Shown here: one piece after another, positions 6,388 through 14,264 of the stretch
Numbering within the stretch: the stretch's first letter is position 1
Layout: the number at the start of each line of letters is the position of its first letter
Origin: an uncultured Succinivibrio sp.
GTDB lineage: Bacteria > Pseudomonadota > Gammaproteobacteria > Enterobacterales > Succinivibrionaceae
Direction of reading: 5' to 3'
Assembly (NCBI GenBank): GCA_900754255.1
Contig: CAAECI010000058.1
Coordinates: 1-14,504, forward strand
DNA: 14,504 nucleotides
Notes under the pieces: model-generated
Told to the model about the DNA's origin: nothing
Seen by the model: only the letters and a program-made list of their open reading frames with translations
Database searches by the model: none
Program-made: the position numbers and the translations under genes

Positions 6388-6420
6388 TTATTCTCTGTTT
6401 AAACAGTTTTGGAGATTAAA

Positions 6421-6648
6421 ATGAACAAGTTTCAGGCTATGTTAGGCGTTGTTGCCTTAGGTGCTACCGTTTTAGTTGGCTGCGCTGACAATTCTGCTCT
6501 TGAGGCCAAGATCGACGCTATCGCTGCTGATGTTGACGCTTTGAAGGCTCAGCAGTCCAAGCTCGCTAACGACGTTGCTTTCGTCAAGTCCACCGCTGCT
6601 CGTGCTAATGAGCGTCTTGACAACTTGGCTCGTCGTTACAAGAAGTAA
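6421..6648 (+). CDS. lpp: Major outer-membrane (murein, Braun-type) lipoprotein
   Basis: The gene encodes 75 residues from ATG 6421 (GGAG at 6411-6414 places the start; the upstream TTG at 6409 overlaps that site and is less likely). The signal peptide ends in lipobox LVGC with C21, giving a mature lipoprotein of 55 residues. The mature chain is an alanine-rich heptad helix (ALEAKIDAIAADVDALKAQQ), then AARANERLDNLARRYKK, matching the E. coli Lpp tail ANQRLDNMATKYRK. The C-terminal lysine is the expected link to diaminopimelate in peptidoglycan. Codon use is very biased (GCT, GTT, CGT, CTT), as expected for a highly expressed gene and unlike its neighbours. It is a single-gene unit with a terminator right after the stop. 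Confidence 0.95.
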   Translation: MNKFQAMLGVVALGATVLVGCADNSALEAKIDAIAADVDALKAQQSKLANDVAFVKSTAARANERLDNLARRYKK

Positions 6649-6665
6649 TTTTTCCTGTATAGATG

Positions 6666-6694
6666 AAAAAGACTCGCAGATGCGGGTCTTTTTT
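6666..6694 (+). terminator. Intrinsic terminator of lpp
   Basis: GACTCGC pairs with GCGGGTC (one G-U pair) around a 4-nt loop (AGAT), flanked by A5 upstream and a TTTTTT run downstream. It lies about 20 nt after the lpp stop codon. Confidence 0.9.
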
Positions 6695-6822
6695 ATGTAC
6701 GGTGCATTTTGCTTTAACTGCTATTCTTGGTGAAATCAACAGATTATTTTTTTCCTCTCATAACTTTTTTGAAAAGTTGCCAAGCAAAAAATCACTTTAG
6801 TTAAAAGATATCCGGGATCGAC

Positions 6823-9309
6823 ATGTACATAAGTCGCAAAATGACTCGAGTCTACGATCTGATAATGCTGTTGGGATTTATTTTGGTATGTGCGGTAAGC
6901 TTGACCTTCACATATTCCCTGCGAACCGATCTGGCTCTTCATAATGCCGAAAAAGAACTCAAGCAAAGCATGAAAGCTTTGGTCTTAACTTGTGCTCATT
7001 TTGATCAGCTTTTGTCTGAGCGAAATGCTCACAATCTGCTGGAGCTAAGAGAGCGCTCGCAAAATGTACTCGATTATATTGAATCCCACCAAAGAGAAGA
7101 TCTGTTTGCGTTATCAAATATTATGGCCAAACAATTTATTGAGGGTGTGGTACTGATCTCCGCGGACGGCTCAATAGAATACGCAAGCTCCGTAGCTGCT
7201 CGTTCCATTTGGGATAAGTTCTCGCATAATCATATCGGTCTTGATTTGACAAAAACAGCCTCACGCTCATTGATGGAGAACATTAAAATCGATGGAACTG
7301 TATACAATACCGTCGTGTCAAATCGAGGAGATCAACACGGATTAATTTTTATTTACGACAGGGACGATTTCCTAGACGGAACGAGCTTCGGCTTAAGTGA
7401 TATTTTGCAGGGACGACGCTATCCCTACTGTGGCATGTTTTTCGTTAAAGGTCGAAACGGAGAGCTTGTTTATTCAAGTAATACGAACTACAACGATCTG
7501 CCCGAGTATTTATCCAGAGAAAGCGGGACCCAGGGCAAGATTATCTCTTTAAGATACGGAAACGAGATTTGGTACGCTCTAAGCAGCGGCAATGTAAATC
7601 ATAAGCTCTTCCTTTTTGCCCCCGAGCAACAGATTTTTGTAACACGTACCAATTGCATGCTCTTATGTGTCAGCCTGCTCGGACTGTTCGGTATAGTGCT
7701 GCTTATCATGAGGTTCATTTTTGAAAGGCGCACCTCAATTCACTGGATGCAATTTAAAAAAATGATCGAGGCAATTACCGAGATCTGCGAGACTGTGCTT
7801 TTTTACGACGCCGACCATCATCGCTGGCATATAGTCAGGCTTCAAAACAGACATACAGATTTATTTCCTTCAAAACCTAATTTCCGTTCCTTGATCGATA
7901 CGTTGATGCATATTTATGTAGCAAATGAAAAAAGAAAGGAGACGGAAAATTTTTTAAATCCGGAGTATCTAAGGCAAAGGCTTGAGGAGCATAAATCGAT
8001 TTCCTACGAGGTTGAGGATCACGACGGCATTTGGCATCGCATACGTTTGATACCGGTTAAACGAGAAAAAAATCATACCGTTCCGTCTTTTGTGTTGCTG
8101 GTTCGCAATGTGGATGAAGAAAGGCGTCGCGAGCGGGAACTGCTTCAGTTGCTTCAATTAAGTGATCGCCGCAATAAGGAGTCTGAGAAGTCAAAACAAG
8201 AATTTTTTATCCGTTTTAATGCTGATGTACGTCATTCGGTAAATGTTTTGCACGGTATGGCCGCCGAGGCTAAGCATAAAGCGGATGATCCCGTTTACTT
8301 CAAGGCTTATGCTGACAAGATGGCTCAGGTCTCGGATAAGCTTTTGCACGTTTTTAATCAGATCCTGATCAAGGAAAAACTTGATTATGAGGATCTTTCA
8401 CTTGATCAAAATATCTTTGACGTAAGGTTCCTTTTGCAGGATGTGGTTGATACGGTGAAGGTCGAAGCAGAAAAAGCCGGCGTGAATTTACAATATGATC
8501 CGTATACGGGACGCAGAAGTGTGGTGAAGGGATGCCAGTTGTACCTGCGCCGGGTCCTGCTGAGTCTTTTGGACAATGCCGTTCGTTTTAATCGCAGCAA
8601 TGGCAAAGTCGTTTTAAGTTGTAGAGAGTACATATCATCCGGACGGGAGCTGTGGCTTGAGTTTGTGATTTGCGATAACGGACTTGGCATGGGGAAAGAA
8701 TTTCAAAAGCAAGCTTTTGAACCATTGACCAAGGAGTATGCTCGTGTAAAAACAGACGATCTTAAGGAAGACAATTTAGGCTTGGGGCTGTCTGTTTCAA
8801 AGCGTTTGATAGATGCTATGGGCGGTGTCATAACTTTCGCCTCCAAAAAGGATGAGGGCAGTACGTTTACCATAAGATTGCCATTTACGATCCTTGATGA
8901 AGAGAAGGTAACCCCCATTTCCTATGAAGGGCATAAGGTATTGGTGGCAGAAGACGGTGAGGTAAACTTAGGTGAGATTGAGTTCTTACTGGCCGGCTAC
9001 GGCTTTAAGATCATAAGAGCTGTCGACGGGAAACAAGCAGTGGAGAGTTTTGCAAATTCTCGTCCTAATGAAATATCCCTCATACTTATGGATTTGAGTA
9101 TGCCGATCATGGACGGCTGTGAGGCATCCTCAAGGATACGCAAGTTAGACAGAGAGGATGCTCGTAGTGTTCCGATCATCGGAGTTACGGACCAATTATT
9201 TGAGCATATGCGGGCTCGGACCGTTGATGCAGGAATGAATAGTTGCATATTAAAGTCCCTTGATGAACAGAATATTAAGAGTCTGCTGCAAAGATATATT
9301 GCGATCTAG
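6823..9309 (+). CDS. Hybrid sensor histidine kinase lacking the phosphoacceptor His
   Basis: This 828-residue protein has TM1 (about 13-30), a large periplasmic sensor (about 35-275), TM2 (about 276-299), a PAS-like cytoplasmic linker (about 310-430), a short coiled coil, a DHp-like helix pair (about 455-520), a HATPase domain (about 535-690) and a receiver (about 705-828). The ATPase has the N box LLDNAVRFN (583-590), the G1 motif CDNGLGMG (617-624), the F box and the G2 motif LGLGLSVSK (652-660). The receiver keeps E710/D711, phosphoacceptor D757 in LMDLSMP, T789 and K811. At the usual FLxNMSHEIRTP site it reads FFIRFNADVRHS: Ala467 replaces the phosphorylated His, and a His (471) takes the Thr place one helical turn later. 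The start at 6823 has a weak GGGA. It stands alone; no response regulator is beside it. Confidence 0.85.
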   Translation: MYISRKMTRVYDLIMLLGFILVCAVSLTFTYSLRTDLALHNAEKELKQSMKALVLTCAHFDQLLSERNAHNLLELRERSQNVLDYIESHQREDLFALSNIMAKQFIEGVVLISADGSIEYASSVAARSIWDKFSHNHIGLDLTKTASRSLMENIKIDGTVYNTVVSNRGDQHGLIFIYDRDDFLDGTSFGLSDILQGRRYPYCGMFFVKGRNGELVYSSNTNYNDLPEYLSRESGTQGKIISLRYGNEIWYALSSGNVNHKLFLFAPEQQIFVTRTNCMLLCVSLLGLFGIVLLIMRFIFERRTSIHWMQFKKMIEAITEICETVLFYDADHHRWHIVRLQNRHTDLFPSKPNFRSLIDTLMHIYVANEKRKETENFLNPEYLRQRLEEHKSISYEVEDHDGIWHRIRLIPVKREKNHTVPSFVLLVRNVDEERRRERELLQLLQLSDRRNKESEKSKQEFFIRFNADVRHSVNVLHGMAAEAKHKADDPVYFKAYADKMAQVSDKLLHVFNQILIKEKLDYEDLSLDQNIFDVRFLLQDVVDTVKVEAEKAGVNLQYDPYTGRRSVVKGCQLYLRRVLLSLLDNAVRFNRSNGKVVLSCREYISSGRELWLEFVICDNGLGMGKEFQKQAFEPLTKEYARVKTDDLKEDNLGLGLSVSKRLIDAMGGVITFASKKDEGSTFTIRLPFTILDEEKVTPISYEGHKVLVAEDGEVNLGEIEFLLAGYGFKIIRAVDGKQAVESFANSRPNEISLILMDLSMPIMDGCEASSRIRKLDREDARSVPIIGVTDQLFEHMRARTVDAGMNSCILKSLDEQNIKSLLQRYIAI

Positions 9310-9683
9310 TTCCGATTACTAAATCTGTCCCGACGCCCATTCCACAGCCCTGCAGATCCCTATAAGGCGTTGGGATAAATCATCCCCATATTTTCTCTAT
9401 CATTCTCAGGATCCGTCTTGACAGATGGTTAATGACGGTCGCGAGCCGGGCAAACCCACCCCTCCCTAGCATTGCATTTATGACGCTCTTTCCGCTCAAT
9501 TTTTTTTGTTATGTTCAAAGTCCGTTTGTTATAAGTATTCTTAAATAATATTGATGCAGTATTGTAAATAACTATCTAATTCTCATTAAAAAATATTTAT
9601 GATATATATTTTCCTAGCTATTAAAAGTCTAAATAAAACAATGTTTAATATACAAATATATATAAGAAATATTAATAACACTA
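9310..9683. other. Non-coding region between the kinase and metN
   Basis: No gene is visible. The first 170 bases are GC-richer and carry inverted repeats (9328-9375, and CCGTC/GACGG at 9413-9438). On the minus strand short open stretches exist but are interrupted by stops and show no recognisable motif; a decayed gene or element is possible. From about 9500 the sequence turns strongly AT-rich up to the metN promoter. Confidence 0.5.
9328..9375. repeat. Long inverted repeat downstream of the kinase gene
   Basis: TCCCGACGCC (9328-9337) and GGCGTTGGGA (9366-9375) pair over ten positions with one G-U, around a 28-nt loop. It begins 19 nt after the kinase stop and has no T-run, so it is not a classical terminator. 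A transcript-end stabiliser, a factor-dependent terminator or an element remnant would all fit. Confidence 0.55.
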
Positions 9684-9712
9684 TTGCCAATATAGAAAAT
9701 TACTCATATACT
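9684..9712 (+). promoter_or_regulatory. Promoter of metNIQ
   Basis: TTGCCA (9684-9689), a 17-bp spacer and TATACT (9707-9712) match the sigma-70 consensus well. The start site would be near 9719, with about 45 nt of leader. I see no tandem MetJ boxes (AGACGTCT-like) and no SAM-riboswitch-like fold in this short leader. Confidence 0.7.
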
Positions 9713-9763
9713 GCATTGCATGCTATTTCGGTTATATGTAAAAAGGGTGCGGGGAATTTGTAG

Positions 9764-10801
9764 ATGATCATCCTTAAAAACATCAGCAAGACGTATTTTC
9801 GAGGCGGGGTTGCAGTCAAAGCTGTTGACAATGCTTCCATTGAAATTAAAGACGGTGAAATATTCGGCGTGATCGGCTATTCGGGAGCCGGAAAATCTAC
9901 CTTGGTGCGTTGTATCAATCTGTTGGAGCGTCCGGATGAGGGTGGACGTGTAGAGGTAGGGGCTCTGGAGCTTACAAGCCTTAAGCCTGCGGCGTTACGT
10001 GAAGTTCGTTCCAAAATCGGTATGATTTTTCAGCACTTTAATTTAATGGCTTCTCGTACGGTACTTGAAAACGTTCTTTATCCTTTGCAGTACAGAGGTA
10101 TTCCGAAAAAAAAGCGTCTGGAAAGAGCCAAGGAGCTTTTATCTTTGGTGGAGCTTGGGGATCGTTTACATAATTATCCCTCCGAATTATCCGGCGGCCA
10201 AAAGCAGCGAGTGGCAATTGCCAGGGCCTTAGCCGGGGATCCTGAGGTTTTGCTTTGTGACGAGGCCACGTCGGCATTGGATCCTACAACCACCACCGAA
10301 ATACTGAAATTACTCAAGAAACTCAATAAAGAGCTGAACTTGACGGTGGTATTGATCACCCATCAGCTGTCGGTGATCAAGGACATATGCGATCGCGTGG
10401 CAGTAATGGAAAAAGGACGAGTGGTGGAGCAGGGGGATGTCTTCTCAGTCTTTACCAATCCTAAAAGTGACGTGACCCGTTCATTCTTAAAGGCCGCCTC
10501 CAATTTGTCCAAAGCCGATTTGATTGCTGCAAGGTATCCGCAGGTGCTAGATCTCAAGCCCGGCGAGAAATTTGTGAGATTGTCGTATACGGGACAAGGG
10601 GTTTCGGAGCCTTTAATCTCAATTGTCTCAAATAAATTTCTGATTAATATGAATATTATGTTTGCGGATATTGAATTGATTGACGGTGCTCCCATAGGCG
10701 GAACCGTGGGGGTGTTTTCCGGAGAGGAAAGTAACATTGATGCAGCCTTGGATTATCTGCGTTCCAAACAGGTCAAAGTAGAGGTGCTGGCAAATGCTTG
10801 A
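9764..10801 (+). CDS. metN: Methionine ABC importer, ATP-binding subunit
   Basis: This 345-residue ABC ATPase has Walker A GYSGAGKST (38-46), Q-loop Q90, signature LSGGQ (142-146), Walker B LLCDEATSALD (163-173) and switch H200. The C-terminal segment (about 265-340, IELIDGAPIGGTVGVF) is the NIL (ACT-like) domain by which excess methionine inhibits the transporter from the cytoplasm (transinhibition). The length equals E. coli MetN. GGGG lies about 10 nt upstream of ATG, a modest ribosome binding site. The last eight bases overlap metI. Together with metI and metQ it forms a type I importer for L- and D-methionine and relatives such as methionine sulfoxide. Confidence 0.95.
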   Translation: MIILKNISKTYFRGGVAVKAVDNASIEIKDGEIFGVIGYSGAGKSTLVRCINLLERPDEGGRVEVGALELTSLKPAALREVRSKIGMIFQHFNLMASRTVLENVLYPLQYRGIPKKKRLERAKELLSLVELGDRLHNYPSELSGGQKQRVAIARALAGDPEVLLCDEATSALDPTTTTEILKLLKKLNKELNLTVVLITHQLSVIKDICDRVAVMEKGRVVEQGDVFSVFTNPKSDVTRSFLKAASNLSKADLIAARYPQVLDLKPGEKFVRLSYTGQGVSEPLISIVSNKFLINMNIMFADIELIDGAPIGGTVGVFSGEESNIDAALDYLRSKQVKVEVLANA

Positions 10802-11474
10802 GTTATTAAACGGGATCATCCCGAATGTGATGAATAAACCTGATGAATTGTGGCTTGCCGTGCAGCAAACCGTATATATGTTTGTAACCGCCGGGATCGT
10901 TGCCTTTGCCTTAGGTCTCTTTTTCGGAACCGTCTTAGCCGTTACTTCTCCCAGAGCCCTGCTGGAAAGTCCGCGTGCATACGCATTTTTAAGCGGAACG
11001 GTAAATATTTTTCGTTCCATTCCGTTTGTGATCCTGCTTGCGGCTTTGATCCCGGTATCACGCTTTATTACCGGAACTGCCATCGGAACAGTCGGAGCCA
11101 TGGTTCCGTTGGTTGTGGGGACCGTACCCTTCTTTTCGCGTCAGGTAGAAAGCGCTTTGTCCTCTGTGGATCACGGTTTGATAGAGGCGGCCAAAAGCAT
11201 GGGATCTTCAGATGTGGGGATCATATTTCGCGTTTATCTCAAGGAGTCCATTCCTTCGATCATACGAGTAACTCAGATCACATCCGTAAGTCTGATCGGC
11301 TTGACCGCTATGGCGGGCGCCATAGGCGGTGGCGGCTTGGGCGATTTTGCCATACGTTACGGGCATCAGCGCGGACAGACCGATGTGACCTACGTAACCG
11401 TGCTAGTGATCCTTCTGATGGTATGGATCATTCAGGCTGTGGGCAACTTCTTTATAAAAAGACTTTCTCACTAA
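10794..11474 (+). CDS. metI: Methionine ABC importer, permease subunit
   Basis: This 226-residue integral membrane protein has about five hydrophobic segments (near 24-50, 66-90, 95-115, 160-182 and 199-220). The cytoplasmic EAA loop begins EAAKSMGSSD (131-140), followed by GIIFRVYLKESIP, the MetN-contacting coupling helix. FRSIPFVILLAALIP and AGAIGGGGLGDFAIRYG are typical of MetI. It starts inside metN (8-bp overlap), indicating coupled translation, and metQ follows 49 nt later. It works as a dimer with MetN2. Confidence 0.95.
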   Translation: MLELLNGIIPNVMNKPDELWLAVQQTVYMFVTAGIVAFALGLFFGTVLAVTSPRALLESPRAYAFLSGTVNIFRSIPFVILLAALIPVSRFITGTAIGTVGAMVPLVVGTVPFFSRQVESALSSVDHGLIEAAKSMGSSDVGIIFRVYLKESIPSIIRVTQITSVSLIGLTAMAGAIGGGGLGDFAIRYGHQRGQTDVTYVTVLVILLMVWIIQAVGNFFIKRLSH

Positions 11475-11523
11475 AAATATACGAGTAAATAACCAAAACA
11501 AATACTAACGAGGTGACATTATT

Positions 11524-12372
11524 ATGGACTTTAAATCAAAAGCTTTATTAGCAATTATCGGCGCTGCAACCTTGATCTCCGGTTGCGGAAAGGAAACTCC
11601 TGCAGAGCAGAGCGTAAGCCAGCCTGCAGCCGCGGCGGTGAAGGAAGTAAAGCTCGGTCTGGTCGGCGAGCATAACGAGGAATGGGAGCATGTGCAAAAG
11701 CTGCTCTCTCAAAAGGGTATTAAGCTTACAATCGTCAAATTTGCCGATTACACCTTGCCGAACAGAGCTTTACATGACGGTGAAATTGATCTGAATGCTT
11801 TCCAGCATGTAGCTTTTTTAAAGGCCGAAAATGAGCAGAAGGGCTTCCATAACGTCGGGATCGCCGAAACAGTGATTGCGCCCTTAGGTGTGTATTCAAA
11901 AAAGGTTAAATCGATTAAAGAAATTAAGGACGGCGACACCATTGCCATCCCCAATGACGTGACCAACGGCGGCAGAGCCCTTAAGGTATTGGAAAGCGCA
12001 GGGCTTATCAAGCTTAAGGATCCCTCGTCCTATACTCCCTCCGTACGAGATATTTCGGAGAATCCTCTGCACATAAAGATTTATGAGGCGGATGCGGGAA
12101 ATCTTCCCAGCCTGTTGCCGAATGTTACCGCCGCCATCATCAATAACAATTATTGCTTCGATAACGGGATCGATCCGCTTAAGGATGCAATCTTCTCAGA
12201 CGGCACCGGAGAAATTGATCATTCAAATCCTTATATCAATGTGATTGCAGCGCGCGAGGATCGTAAAGATGATCCTTTATTCCAGGAAGTGCTGAAGGCA
12301 TACAGAACCAAGGAGGTTGCGGATCTCATCATTCAATACCACAAGGGAACCGTACCGGTATTTAAGTATTAA
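11524..12372 (+). CDS. metQ: Methionine-binding lipoprotein
   Basis: This 282-residue lipoprotein has a signal peptide ending in lipobox ISGC with C21, a short Q/S/A-rich linker and then the NlpA/MetQ fold: VKLGLVGEHNEEWEHV, KFADYTLPNRALHDGEIDLNAFQH (A-D-Y...N-x-AL and D-x-NAFQH being family hallmarks), IAIPNDVTNGGRAL (phosphate-like loop), and a C-terminal lobe with NPYINVIA. It is anchored on the outer face of the inner membrane and delivers methionine to MetNI. GAGGTGA lies 6-7 nt before the ATG. Its TAA overlaps the stop of the opposite-strand acetyltransferase through a shared TTAA, and no terminator separates the two. Confidence 0.95.
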   Translation: MDFKSKALLAIIGAATLISGCGKETPAEQSVSQPAAAAVKEVKLGLVGEHNEEWEHVQKLLSQKGIKLTIVKFADYTLPNRALHDGEIDLNAFQHVAFLKAENEQKGFHNVGIAETVIAPLGVYSKKVKSIKEIKDGDTIAIPNDVTNGGRALKVLESAGLIKLKDPSSYTPSVRDISENPLHIKIYEADAGNLPSLLPNVTAAIINNNYCFDNGIDPLKDAIFSDGTGEIDHSNPYINVIAAREDRKDDPLFQEVLKAYRTKEVADLIIQYHKGTVPVFKY

Positions 12373-12869
12373 TCATCGTTAACATTCAAGGTATAGATAT
12401 CGATCCCAAGATTTTGTCCGAATTTGCAGGCAATGCCGGGAATTGAGCCGCGGTATATAAATCCGAGATCTTTATGCAAGGCGATGCTTCTTTCATTGCC
12501 GGAAGTGATCACGGAAATGAGCAACTTTAAAAAGCCGTCCCTGCGGGACTCCTTTATTAAGGCCTCGATCAAGGATCGCCCTATTCCCCTGCCGCGGTGA
12601 TCGGGATCGACATATACGGAAAGTTCGGCAGTGGTAGCAAAGGCATCCTTTGCGCCGTAGGCGGAGAGTGAAGCATAGCCTGCAAGCCTTCCGTTTTCTT
12701 CGGCAACGAGCAGAGGATGGTGGTTACAGTTATGTTCTGCAAGCCAGAGCTTGCGTTCGGACAGTTTTTTTTCTCGAGTATCGAAGGTAGCGGTTCCGAA
12801 TTTGATTTCGTAATTGTAGATCGCGGTTAAATCCGCAAGATCTGCTGAAGATGCCAATCTGATTTTCAT
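12369..12869 (-). CDS. GNAT acetyltransferase (phosphinothricin/methionine-sulfone type)
   Basis: This 166-residue GNAT protein belongs to the PAT/YncA (MddA) subgroup: DLADLTAIYN near the start, GTATFD (25-30), ELSVYVDPDHRGRGIG (82-97, with the acetyl-CoA-binding RGRGIG loop), SGNERSIALHKDLGF and ACKFG near the end. These enzymes N-acetylate the amino group of glutamate-like or methionine-derived toxic compounds (methionine sulfone/sulfoximine, phosphinothricin). The usual KFGRWLD tail motif reads KFGQNLGID, so the Trp is missing and specificity may differ. The start ATG has no clear Shine-Dalgarno. It lies 48 bp from a divergent FAD oxidase and converges with metQ, which makes a methionine-derivative role attractive but inferred. 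Confidence 0.8.
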   Translation of the reverse strand: MKIRLASSADLADLTAIYNYEIKFGTATFDTREKKLSERKLWLAEHNCNHHPLLVAEENGRLAGYASLSAYGAKDAFATTAELSVYVDPDHRGRGIGRSLIEALIKESRRDGFLKLLISVITSGNERSIALHKDLGFIYRGSIPGIACKFGQNLGIDIYTLNVNDD

Positions 12870-12876
12870 AGATATT

Positions 12877-12906
12877 TTGCACGGACTTTTGTTTAAGTCT
12901 TAGAAA
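12877..12906 (+). promoter_or_regulatory. Promoter of the FAD oxidase, with embedded inverted repeat
   Basis: TTGCAC (12877-12882), an 18-bp spacer and TAGAAA (12901-12906) make a plausible sigma-70 promoter, although the -10 lies only about 12 nt before the ATG, so the mRNA would have almost no leader. GACTT (12884-12888) and AAGTC (12895-12899) form an inverted repeat within the spacer, in the 48-bp gap shared with the divergent acetyltransferase. Confidence 0.35.
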
Positions 12907-12917
12907 GAGAAATTTAT

Positions 12918-14264
12918 ATGGCTAAGTTTACTGTTTTTCCAAAGGATACGGGTGTAAATCCGTGGTTTGAAACTGCAAGCAACAAGAATGCGGCATTTGA
13001 TGATCATAAAAATATTAATGATGAGTACGATTATGTGATCGTAGGAGCTGGATTCGGGGGCGTGACGGCAGCGTACCGCCTTTCCCATAATGATCCTAAG
13101 GCCAAAATAGCGATTTTTGATGCCCTTAAGGTAGGGACCTTCAGCTCGGGACGTAATGCCGGTTTTTTGCATATTTCTCAAATTACCACCTCGCTAGTTG
13201 GCTTTGATCGTTTCACTTTGGACGATCAGCGCATACTCAATAAGTTAAATGCCATAGTTACCAAGCGGATCACGGATATCATCGATGAAAATAAGTTGCA
13301 GCTTGATTTTTCCTGGGACGGTATGTATCACGCCGTCAGGGAAAAGAGAAACGAGCAGGCTCTCAAATCTCTATCCGAGGCTTATGACAAGGTTGGGATC
13401 AAATACAGCTGGGTAAAGGGTGAGGAATTGTGCCGTCGCTTGGGAACTGATTTTTATACCGAAGCTATTTTTACCGAGGATTGTGCTCTTGATAATCCAG
13501 CCGAACTGATACGCGGATTGGCCTTGGCTCTTCCTGATAACGTCAGTGTTTTTGAGGAGTGCCCAGTGGCTGAGGTTAAGGAGGGAGCATCTCCCTACGT
13601 TGTTTTAAAGGATGGCCATAAGGTAAAGGCTAAAAAGATCATCCTTACGGTTAACGCATTTATAAAAAACAGCGGATTCGGAGGCAGAGACATAGGAAAC
13701 GTTTCGGCTATTCAAAGCTTCGGAGCTATGACTCGTGAGCTTAATGAGGAAGAATTAAAGGACTTTGCGGGGGTTAAATCCTGGGGAGTGGTGGCGACGC
13801 ATCCTGCAGGTGCAACCGTGCGCTTTACCTCAAAGAATCGTATCTTCGTTCGTACTGATATAGCCTATGCACCTTCAAACGGACTTAATATTCCGGAGAA
13901 ACGTTTTGAGCAGGCCAAGCCGCTTTTGCGTAATGCATTTGAAAAGCGCTTCCCTAAGCTTACGCACGTGCCATTTGAATATGAATACGGCGGGTTAATC
14001 GCTTTTACCGGCAATACCGTGCCTTTATTCGGCGAAATTGCAGAAAATATATATGCAGGCACAACTTCCGACGGATCCGGTGTTACCCGTGCGTCGATCC
14101 TCGGTAATTATTTAGCCGATCTTATTCAGGGAGTGGAAAGCGAAGAGCTTAACTACATTAAGGAAAAGTACCATCCCGGGTACTTACCGCCTGAGATAAT
14201 ACGTACGCCTGGGGCGGAGGCTGCTCTTTGGTGGAAGAATGTGAAAGCTGGCTCGGAGCTTTAA
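12918..14264 (+). CDS. FAD-dependent amine/amino-acid oxidase (DAO family)
   Basis: This 448-residue protein of the D-amino-acid oxidase/PuuB-type family has the Rossmann FAD motif DYVIVGAGFGGVTAAYRL (38-55), GTFSSGRNAGFL (73-84, typical after the FAD ribose acid) and a C-terminal FAD/substrate block (YGGLIAFTGNTVPLFGEI, then YAGTTSDGSGV). It would oxidise a primary or secondary amine or a D-amino acid. The protein has an N-terminal extension of about 35 residues before the Rossmann fold but no signal peptide, so it is cytoplasmic. A weak purine-rich site (AAGAGA) lies 7-8 nt before the ATG. Its substrate cannot be read from sequence; the metNIQ neighbourhood makes methionine relatives, including D-methionine, a candidate. 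A glutamylputrescine-type oxidase is the alternative. Confidence 0.75.
   Translation: MAKFTVFPKDTGVNPWFETASNKNAAFDDHKNINDEYDYVIVGAGFGGVTAAYRLSHNDPKAKIAIFDALKVGTFSSGRNAGFLHISQITTSLVGFDRFTLDDQRILNKLNAIVTKRITDIIDENKLQLDFSWDGMYHAVREKRNEQALKSLSEAYDKVGIKYSWVKGEELCRRLGTDFYTEAIFTEDCALDNPAELIRGLALALPDNVSVFEECPVAEVKEGASPYVVLKDGHKVKAKKIILTVNAFIKNSGFGGRDIGNVSAIQSFGAMTRELNEEELKDFAGVKSWGVVATHPAGATVRFTSKNRIFVRTDIAYAPSNGLNIPEKRFEQAKPLLRNAFEKRFPKLTHVPFEYEYGGLIAFTGNTVPLFGEIAENIYAGTTSDGSGVTRASILGNYLADLIQGVESEELNYIKEKYHPGYLPPEIIRTPGAEAALWWKNVKAGSEL

Noticed and set aside
9500..9763. SAM riboswitch or MetJ boxes upstream of metN
   Set aside because: No tandem AGACGTCT-like repeats and no conserved riboswitch core were seen; the leader after the predicted start is only about 45 nt.
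10628..11101. 157-codon minus-strand frame across the metN/metI junction
   Set aside because: It is antisense to two well-supported genes, has no ribosome binding site and has shadow-like composition.
10850..11488. 212-codon open frame overlapping metI in the +1 frame
   Set aside because: Its product is rich in Cys, Arg and Ser without motifs and is a shadow of metI, which has clear permease motifs.
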